DNA of 64,000 nt from Paraspadella gotoi (Eukaryota > Chaetognatha), in NCBI GenBank assembly GCA_051294375.1, contig CM119265.1, positions 12,698,582 through 12,762,581 of the forward strand, read 5' to 3'. Both the position numbers and the translations under genes were made by a program. Below are positions 55,561-64,000 of the stretch, in pieces; the stretch's first letter is position 1; each line of letters starts with the position of its first letter. Below the pieces are notes generated by a model that did no database searches, was not told the origin of the DNA, and saw nothing but the letters and a program-made list of their open reading frames with translations.

Positions 55561-58316
55561 AGCGAGTTCTTATTCGATTGAATTGGCGACCATAAAAACT
55601 GAGGGGATGATTTATCGTAATCTTTATGGTAAGCTTCGAAAGAAGGATTTGCGCTAAAGGTCGTTCAGTGGCAGACCAAAAATCCCGAATCTTTTGAATC
55701 GAGAGGGAAAAAGAAACATAAGTATGAAGAACGGCACCTATGACAAAAATGGTGATTGCATGTGCGCACGCAGAGACGGAGAGACGAGCCGGACGACGAG
55801 AGAGCGGATGACGAGAGAGAGATGTAATGAGGAGATGAGAGATGAGAGAGACTAGAGAGAGCAGAGGAGAGAGAGGATGAGAGAGAAGATCACATGGAGG
55901 AAAGGGAGAAGAGATCGAGAGAACAGAGGAAGAGACAGTGAGAGAGAGAGACAGAGAGAGAGAGCAAAACAGACATTTTTTAAAAAACAAAAGATTTATG
56001 TTCTAAGTTCGCTGTAGGTTTAAAAGGAATTTCGTTGTTGTTATTGATGGGTTGGTTGTTGTTTTGGCTGATGCTTCCTCTTCTCGCGGTCGATTGTTGT
56101 CTGTTGTTGATAATGATATTTTATGTTGTTATTCTTGTGAATTTTTCTCTCGACCGCTTTATCGGGAAAGATTCCTCAAAGTCGAAAGGGAAAAAAAGGA
56201 AAGAACTTCTTTTTTACGTTTTTTTTTACGTTTTCCCATTTCGAAGAATCGAAAAAATGACCTTAGAAAAATGAGCTTTCTTTCGTTTTTCCATTGTCTT
56301 TTATTTCCCAGACTGTATTGCTTCTTAACTTGACATACTTTTTTTTTGTATTTTTTNNNNNNNNNNNNNNNNNNNNNNNNNNNNNNNNNNNNNNNNNNNN
56401 NNNNNNNNNNNNNNNNNNNNNNNNNNNNNNNNNNNNNNNNNNNNNNNNNNNNNNNNNNNNNNNNNNNNNNNNNNNNNNNNNNNNNNNNNNNNNNNNNNNN
56501 NNNNNNNNNNNNNNNNNNNNNNNNNNNNNNNNNNNNNNNNNNNNNNNNNNNNNNNNNNNNNNNNNNNNNNNNNNNNNNNNNNNNNNNNNNNNNNNNNNNN
56601 NNNNNNNNNNNNNNNNNNNNNNNNNNNNNNNNNNNNNNNNNNNNNNNNNNNNNNNNNNNNNNNNNNNNNNNNNNNAGGCAAAGACCCGCGTATTCTTCCT
56701 CGCAGAAACTCAACGGCGCAAAAGTTATAACAAAATGCGCGGTTTAACTTTTTTAGTTCCGGTTTATCTACAGCTCCCCTCTCTCCTCGCCCGGCGGTTC
56801 TGCAGCTCGTGCCTCCTCTCTTCTCCCCGGTCATCGTCAATCGTCTCCGTCTCATGCTAGTAAGCTTAAGCGCTTAACCGTCTCCGCAGTCAAATTCACA
56901 ATCTCCCCGCTTTATATACCCTCTCGTCGGTTCCACGGCTCTAGACAACTCCTACGTACCGCTCGTATCACTTGTCACCAATGTCTCTATTCCAGAGGTG
57001 ATCTTTTTGCTCATCCTCGTTTCCTTNNNNNNNNNNNNNNNNNNNNNNNNNTCGTCCTTTTTCGTTCTTCGCATCGGCGCCTCTCAGATTTTTAATGCCG
57101 CGAAAAAATCCCCGCTTAATCCCTTTTCACGTCAAATTACATCCCTAAACGTCGCGTAAAGGTTCGGGTAAGTAGCGAAGAACATCCGGGGAAAGTTCTT
57201 TCCAGCTTTCGTAAGAATCTGAAAAGCCCGAAGACTTAAAAGCTTTCTATATATGAGGGGGGTGTATTACCTTATAGAGCGCGAGGATCTCACGCTTTCT
57301 CCCCTTTTCAGAATTTTAATAAATCGCAGATAAACAAGTGAATTGTTTTAACATTTCATTCCAATGGTTAAAATATTAATTCATAGATTTTATGCTCATT
57401 ATTATAAGTCGAATTTTGCCCAGGCGGTCAGTATTACATCTTTTATTTAAAAATATTGTTGTATACTTGTATTTTTCACTCACTTTTTATATCGTTTCCT
57501 GCAATAAGTTTAGCAGACTGAATTATTGCTTTGAAACTAAGGTTCCTTTCGAATTGTTATAAATAATTTAAAATTGTTAAATATTCCTTTAATTCTTCAT
57601 GTCTACCGACGAGGGGTTTCCTTGATTCAATTCGATAACGTCGAACCTTCCTCTCCACGGACTCTAAATATTATCACCGACAGGTTTTTTTCTGTCATAA
57701 AAATCAAAGAAGGGCCACGCCCCCACTCAGCGTAGAAATCGAGGGAATCTATTTTTCCAAGACGCCGCCTTTCGGGACTCAGCGGAAAAACAAAATTTCG
57801 GTAGAACTTTCCGCAAGAAGTCGCCATGCGTCGCGCGAGTACAACAAACAATACCCTATAGTACCGCGCGTGCGCAGTAAGAGCACTCCAACACCCTAGT
57901 CCCCCCTTTTCCCCTCGGCTCCGCACGCCACCGCCCGGCAATTGGTTTACGTACATAAAAACAATTGTTGTCATTAATAATTCAATAAACTAACAACGCC
58001 GAGCGTCGAAGCGAGTCGCCTTCCCGCCGATTCAATAAATTCCGCGATATTTTTTTTGTTCCTGCTATCTCTCTTGTTTCTTCTTATTTCCTCTTATATC
58101 CACTCTCTCCCTCGGCGCGTTTAATCTGGATTGACATAAAATTCCAATAAAGATTCATTTTTATACTGGTTTTATCACGTAAATGGAGCGAGGTCGTCTC
58201 TGAATGTAGGGAGCACAGGTAGAAAAAATTTGGGTTGTGCGCCCATGAAAGAGTTTGAAAAAAGAAGAGTGTTTTTTGATAAAGACCTCGTCTGGAGACG
58301 TGAGCTTTTTAATTAG
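55561..58316. other. Gap-rich stretch without recognised gene
   Basis: GA-rich at 55790-55970, with gaps at 56357-56675 and 57027-57051. A GC-rich segment at 57630-57960 contains GCGCGTGCGCA (57863-57873). One minus-strand ORF of 115 codons (57627-57974) matches no family recognised here. Confidence 0.5.
56357..56675. other. Assembly gap (319 N)
   Basis: Left flank is a T-rich run. Confidence 0.99.
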
Positions 58317-59253
58317 AGATGAGCAGCTTGCACGGTTCCTTTCTCTACCAATGAGATTAACTCGCATGGAGATGCAAGCAAGAATGAGAATGTTCCCGAG
58401 GAATAACGTTTCCGAGACTTATGAGGGCTAAACAAATAAAAAGGGTCAATCCAGAATTTCTCCTCCTAATGACAGTTTTTTTGCAATATAAAAATTCCAA
58501 TGAATTTAAACATTAGCTAATCCATAAAGACCGGGTGATGTATCCAAATCAATAGAGGTGAGGCATAACGAACTTTAAGTAATTGAAGTTTAAATTTTTT
58601 TTAAAAATGAAAATATATGGCATCATTACAAATCTATGGCCAATCAATTTCTTTTCTCGTTTGTAGTCCCATAACCATTTTATTCTCATCTTTAATAGTT
58701 TATTTGTAATTAATTTTCTTTATTATATAGGATTATTCATCTAATTGTCTTAAATAATTTAAATTAAATTATAACTATGCCAAATGGAATTGAAGAAAAA
58801 TTTTATATTATACAGGGACTTACCTACCTAAGTATAGGCATTTCAAATACATATATAGTAAGTTTATTTATAAGATGTTTTTGAACATAGAAAATAAATA
58901 ATTTATAAATTATATATGAAAAAAATTTAACCTTTGAATTTTTTTAGCAATGAAATAAACATAATTATTCAATCTAATTGTTCCATATGCTTTTAATAGC
59001 TACTGTCAGTTTTGTATCATTCTCAATTATAATAATTTTTAATAACTTTTTTTTTTTATTTTTAGTAATACGTGACTGCTTATTTAAGCTTACTTTTGAC
59101 AAAATCCAAAAATTTACTGTATTAAATTAATGTATGGAAACAGACGAAACAATTTTTTTTAAATCACATGCTATTTAATTTGTTGAAGCTGATATATATA
59201 TATCCCTTGGACAAAATTAAAAAGGTTTTAAACAATCCCAACTAGACATTTTT
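58317..59253 (+). repeat. Left arm of diverged inverted repeat
   Basis: Pairs with 60672-61562. Paired landmarks are ACTCGCATGGAG, AAGAATGAGAATGT, CCTAATGACAGTTTTTTT, TTAATAGTTTATTTGTAATT, GGGACTTACCTACCTAA and CAATCCCAACTAGACATTTT. By eye the arms are about 70-75% alike. Confidence 0.8.
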
Positions 59254-60671
59254 ACAGGTTGTCAAATGTATACAATATTCCCTGATAGTGTCGGACACTG
59301 CTTTGTGAAGGGTTTTTAACTTAATTCCAGTAAGCCTCTTTTAATATGCAGCAGAAAAGCAGTATATTTAACAGTTTTTTTAATTTGGAGGTGGGCAATC
59401 AAAGTTCTAACAGCATATTAAACATCCAGTATATTTGTTAAGTATAGTAGATTCCTCTATAGATATTTTTAATTTTGAAAAACGTTTTACTTTTTTTCTA
59501 TAATTTTTTTGACACGGTCAAAACGTTTTTTTTGAATTACGCGAAAGAGAATGTAAAAAATTAAAAATAAATACTGTACCAATAGTTAGACTTTATGTCT
59601 AAGAATAGCATGAAAAACCTTGTTTAAAAATTTTGACTCGCGAAGTGGGGTAACTTAAGGCTTACCAACGGTATCCTCTCCATGCTATGTGCGTCTCTCG
59701 CTATAATTTTTTTAATTTACATAATCACATTTGAAAGGGAAAAAAGAAATTCAAGAATTCAGGTGGCATACAAGGGTAGAGAAAATCTGTAGCATAGTGA
59801 CATGACATAATAAGTGACCCTTTTATGTCTTGCGTATGGGGCAGTAAAGAAAACGCTAAAAAATCAATCATTAAGTCAAGTCAAGAACCGCTTTCCGCGA
59901 ATTTTTTTTCTTCAATTAAAATGGATGATAAATAATAGAACAATTAAATTCCCTTTATAAAGGTTGTAATATTTAAAAGAAAATTATCATCTAACAATTC
60001 AACACCAATGAAAATGTCTTGCTTTGTCAAATATGTCAGCAGTTTAAGTAATTTTAAAATTTTATTAATGATAAACAAGGCAGTTATACGTCAGCTTTTC
60101 TTTGCAAGTGTAAAGATAATGAAAAATGATTATTTTTTTTTCAGCAGACAAGAAGGTAGACGTCGCCAGACTGTTTATATCAACGCTGAAACATTTTATT
60201 ATTTATCATTTTTTTTATATTAAAAAAACATTTTTAATCAGCTACTACAAATTTTTGGCTTGTTTTTTTACTTAACTGAAAAATACAAGCAAATTTATAA
60301 AGTAGAGAATTTAATGTAATTAAAACTGTAATTCAGACTTTCCTCTTTTAATTTAACAAAAAGAAAAAAAAAATTTTTATATGCCTTCAATTGAAATTGT
60401 GTTAAATCAAAAAACTGTTATAACTTTTAAACTCGTATTTTAAATAAAAACTGTGTAAAGCATTTATGGATAAAAATTTAACCAAAACTGTTCTAGAAAT
60501 ATGTCCCTTGACTTAGTGGCTTTTAAACCTTTGATACACAAAACCGCGGCGACCTTGCCTACCACGTCTTTTTTTTTTTTTTCAAAAGATATTCAAGAAA
60601 ATAACTTTTTTTATTACTGTTTTTGCATCTTGCAGTTTTTTTTTTAAAGCAACCCTAACTTTTGGCCTTAA
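59254..60671. other. Loop between inverted repeat arms
   Basis: A 1.4-kb AT-rich stretch with no recognised gene. Short ORFs here are not convincing. Confidence 0.5.
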
Positions 60672-61562
60672 AAAATGTCTAGTTGGGATTGTTTAAAACT
60701 TTTTAAATATTTTGTCCAAGGATAATATTATATCAGTTCAAACAATTAAATAGGCAAATGTGATTTAAAAAAAGTTTTCCGTCTGTTTTCATCACAATGA
60801 TTTTTAATAGCCAGTAATTTTTGGATTTTTGTCAAAAGTAAGTAAATATAGCAGTGCAGTATTCACTCAAAAATAAAAAAGTTATAAAATTATTATAATT
60901 GAGATATAATTACAACTGACGCACGTAAGGCTATAAAAGCATCATGAACAGATTAATTAATCAATAATGTTTATTAAATGCTAAAAAAAAATCAAAGTTA
61001 AAATTTTTTTCAATATATTTAATTTTATAATTATTTATGTCTTTCTATGTCAAAACAAGAATCATCTATAATAAACTACTATATATGTATTTGAAGGCCT
61101 ATATTAGGTAGGTAAGTCCCTTAATATAAATTTTTCTTTTCATCATTTGGCGATACGTTATAATTTTTTTTAATTAAATTATTTGAAAAAATTAAAATAA
61201 TATTTTAAATAAAGAAGAAATTAATTACAAATAAACTATTAAAAGATAGAATAAATGCGTTCATGGACTCAACGAAAGTAAAATTGTTCATAGGATTTAT
61301 GGATGATGCATGATAATTTTTAAATTTTTCTTAAAAAATTTGAACCATTTTTAAATTTTTTTTATTCTACTGTTTAATTGATTTTATATACTAATTTTAA
61401 TATTAATTTATAAAAAAAACTGTCATTAGGAAAAATTTGATTACCCGCTATTTTTTGTGTAGGCCAAAGGTCGAAGGAAAACGTATCCCGGGACATTCTC
61501 ATTCTTGGTGCTACTCCATGCGAGTAATCGATGTAAAAAGGACCGTTGACGGCTGTGCTCAT
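60672..61562 (-). repeat. Right arm of diverged inverted repeat
   Basis: Inverted partner of 58317-59253. Its outer end overlaps an unidentified ORF (61374-61562, minus) that is broken in the left arm. Confidence 0.8.
61374..61562 (-). CDS. Unidentified short ORF or first exon in right arm
   Basis: A minus-strand ORF of 62 codons starts ATGAGCACAGCC. The first 40 residues (NGPFYIDYSHGVAPRMRM, then DTFSFDLWPTQK) look protein-like. The rest is AT-rich and intron-like, and a GGTAATC after KIAG could be a splice donor near 61440. The left arm (58317-58400) carries a recognisable but frameshifted and stop-containing version. It could be an exon duplicated in inverted orientation, or part of an unknown transposon. 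No family is recognised. Confidence 0.3.
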   Translation of the reverse strand: MSTAVNGPFYIDYSHGVAPRMRMSRDTFSFDLWPTQKIAGNQIFPNDSFFYKLILKLVYKIN

Positions 61563-62802
61563 TGCTCCCCCGTTCTTGATTTTAAGACCTAACGAATTTC
61601 ATAATTTTCGAAAATATTTTCTTATTCTTATTTTTAAAAGTTTTCCGGAGAAATGAAACTACAGCCATTTTTCTTGGAATTATTGTTTTGGCAGATGAAA
61701 TAAATTATCCGCAGGTCGATCTTGAACGAAATTTATTTTTTTCCTATTTCCTATTACTTGTTTTGAATAGAAAAAAATAAAATGCGGGGGGAATTTCGAG
61801 CAGACAAGATGGATATAGGAAAAAAATTTTTTTTGTTTCCAAATTTTTTTTTTTTTCCCACACGACTATCAAACTTTGCGCGTTTATCATTCAGAGGGGA
61901 CAAGACGAAGGATAGAAGAGACAGATGGTGACGACTGTAAGCAGTGAGATCAAAATTTTAAAAATCATTTTGACTAAAAGGATATAAAGACGGAGGTCTT
62001 AAAGTGCTTTTCAAAACGTCTTGACAGGGCGGTAACATGGGCGACGGAGAAAGTCAAGAGCAGATAGTCCAGACCACCGGACTGGAACGCAGAGAAACAT
62101 GTAAAGAGTGACAGTTTAGATTAGACCTGCGAACCAAAGTTTTTTTAAAATAATATTATATGTTTTCCCAAGAAGCATTTTTTACGGGACGGAACCACTG
62201 ATGTTTTTTAGATTAAAATACTAGATTAATAAAATGAAAATAGCAATCGTATTATGAGAGCACCCGAACTGTCCACGGTTACGCGCCGATGGACGTAGTG
62301 TGTCAGGGTGCCGCCGCCCCTGGCGTCGCGCAGGCAGGCTCAGGGTGTGAAGCACCAAACCCCAGCCCACTGCCGCCAGGGCCACCCCGCCAGTGCGCGC
62401 GCCCGCGCCTGCCTCCTTTTCTCCTCGAATGCGCGTCGCCATGCGGACGCCGACTGGCAGGAATAGGCGATATAAGCAACTATATACATATGGCGAATTT
62501 TTTGTTTGCATGTGAATAATAATAATAATAGTAAAAAAACCTGATGGAAGAGAAAGAGAAAATAATGATATATGACTCGTTTCCAGTTTCCGATTGAAGG
62601 ATCGCAGATGGCGTCGCCTCTCCATCCGCGCCACCGATTTTTTTTTAACGGTTCGTTGCGACGAGAGCAGAACGTCTCGAGATCCTCGTTGGAAAGAGAT
62701 GGAATTTGTTTACGTCGAAGATTAAGCGTTTTTAATTAAGAGTTTCTATTTTTAGGTGTAGAGCTTGATCGACGGAGAGAGAGATAAAATCGCTAATTTG
62801 TT

Positions 62803-62999
62803 NNNNNNNNNNNNNNNNNNNNNNNNNNNNNNNNNNNNNNNNNNNNNNNNNNNNNNNNNNNNNNNNNNNNNNNNNNNNNNNNNNNNNNNNNNNNNNNNNN
62901 NNNNNNNNNNNNNNNNNNNNNNNNNNNNNNNNNNNNNNNNNNNNNNNNNNNNNNNNNNNNNNNNNNNNNNNNNNNNNNNNNNNNNNNNNNNNNNNNNNN
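62803..62999. other. Assembly gap (197 N)
   Basis: The flanks are unique AT-rich sequence. Confidence 0.99.
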
Positions 63000-63460
63000 A
63001 AAATTCTCGACAGAAGGCGACGAGTCGATTTGTTATCGAGCCATTTTGGAATTCTGCAATAACTAATTTTCTCAATTTGAATTGTTGTATCAATTTCATA
63101 AATAAACTCTTTTAGCTTCACAACTTTTTTTTACAATTTATTTAGAGAATTGACGAAGTTTTTTTTTGTTTGCAACGAATTTTATTTATAGTTGAACAGA
63201 CATGTTTCGACTTGTTTTACAAGTCTTCATCAGCGTTTTTATTTATATTTTCTGAGTTTCTTTACAAATCATACGCACCAATTGTTTTCCTTTCGCGCCG
63301 AAAACAAAAGATCTCACTTCTCAGTTTCAAAACCATTTTTATCTTTTTTTTTTTTCTTTAATTTTTCGTATTTGTTTCTTTCTTTTTCAATATTTGTTTA
63401 GTTTTCACTATTTATTCTTCGACTCGGAGCGGAAACGTGCGTGCGCTCCGCGCGCTCTCT

Positions 63461-63649
63461 NNNNNNNNNNNNNNNNNNNNNNNNNNNNNNNNNNNNNNNN
63501 NNNNNNNNNNNNNNNNNNNNNNNNNNNNNNNNNNNNNNNNNNNNNNNNNNNNNNNNNNNNNNNNNNNNNNNNNNNNNNNNNNNNNNNNNNNNNNNNNNNN
63601 NNNNNNNNNNNNNNNNNNNNNNNNNNNNNNNNNNNNNNNNNNNNNNNNN
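63461..63649. other. Assembly gap (189 N)
   Basis: The left flank is GCGCGCTCTCT and the right flank is an A run. Confidence 0.99.
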
Positions 63650-64000
63650 AAAAAAATGCGGAAAACGACAACAACAATATCCCTCGACGTTTATTCGAGG
63701 TTTACAGTTTGAATTTTCGTTGACGTCGTGTTTCGCGGGTGATTTTGTTTCCCGCGCGGGAGAATTTTTATATAAACTTTGGAACGTGGAGAGTGGGGGC
63801 CGCCATTTTGATAGAAGGAAAAAAGGGAAAACACCTCATTGCCCGAAGAATTTGTTAGAAAATGAAGATAGTGAAATAAAATTTTATACAAATTCACGTT
63901 CATACAAAATTCATGATTAAGATTGATAACACCATAAAGTCATAAAAAAAAAACAACCTTTTTTTTTAAACGCGCGTTTCTTATCTAGAACGTTCCCGCG

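Larger units (their letters stand above)
61563..64000. other. Gap-rich end of window with a GC island
   Basis: Contains a GC-rich island at 62290-62440 in otherwise AT-rich DNA, a (TAA)n-like tract at 62515-62530, and gaps at 62803-62999 and 63461-63649. No gene is recognised. Confidence 0.5.

Overview
The window is animal nuclear DNA, most likely from an arthropod or another invertebrate. The reasons are a spliced immunoglobulin-superfamily gene with short exons and kilobase introns, Tc1/mariner DNA transposons, a decayed LINE, tRNA-derived SINEs and very abundant (GA)n/(CT)n microsatellites. Nothing is prokaryotic: there are no operons, rRNA genes or CRISPR arrays. The species cannot be named from what is visible. 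The sequence is a draft scaffold. Eight gaps of 189-612 N are listed as features. Seven smaller gaps lie at 22225-22234, 28425-28434, 33667-33691, 38418-38433, 41459-41483, 54081-54105 and 57027-57051.

Layout. Positions 1-15768 form one giant palindrome: two arms of about 7.8 kb in inverted orientation around a 97-bp (CT)n spacer. The left arm runs off the window. Arm differences are mostly small indels, so a read or assembly artefact is as likely as a real palindrome. Positions 15769-22730 hold simple repeats and two minisatellites. Positions 22733-27752 are a 5.0-kb element with terminal inverted repeats of about 0.9 kb and a TA duplication (IS630-Tc1-mariner type). It contains a nested 528-bp Tc1-like remnant that still encodes the typical transposase C-terminus. 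Positions 27755-33894 are simple-repeat-rich with no gene recognised.

The main gene lies on the minus strand between 54107 and 33895. Six exons (54107-53688, 44448-44371, 42191-42082, 40067-39911, 38382-38206, 34111-33895) join with matching intron phase at all five junctions. They encode about 376 residues of a cell-surface-type protein with three Ig-like domains. The signal peptide, membrane anchor and 3' exons are not seen. Its introns carry SINEs, an antisense LINE 3' end (45215-46138), a 200-bp tandem repeat and many microsatellites. A GC-rich block at 54650-55560 lies 5' of the first exon seen and may be its promoter region.

Positions 55560-64000 are AT-rich and gap-rich. They contain a diverged inverted repeat (58317-61562) whose right arm holds an unidentified short ORF, and an isolated GC-rich island near 62290-62440.
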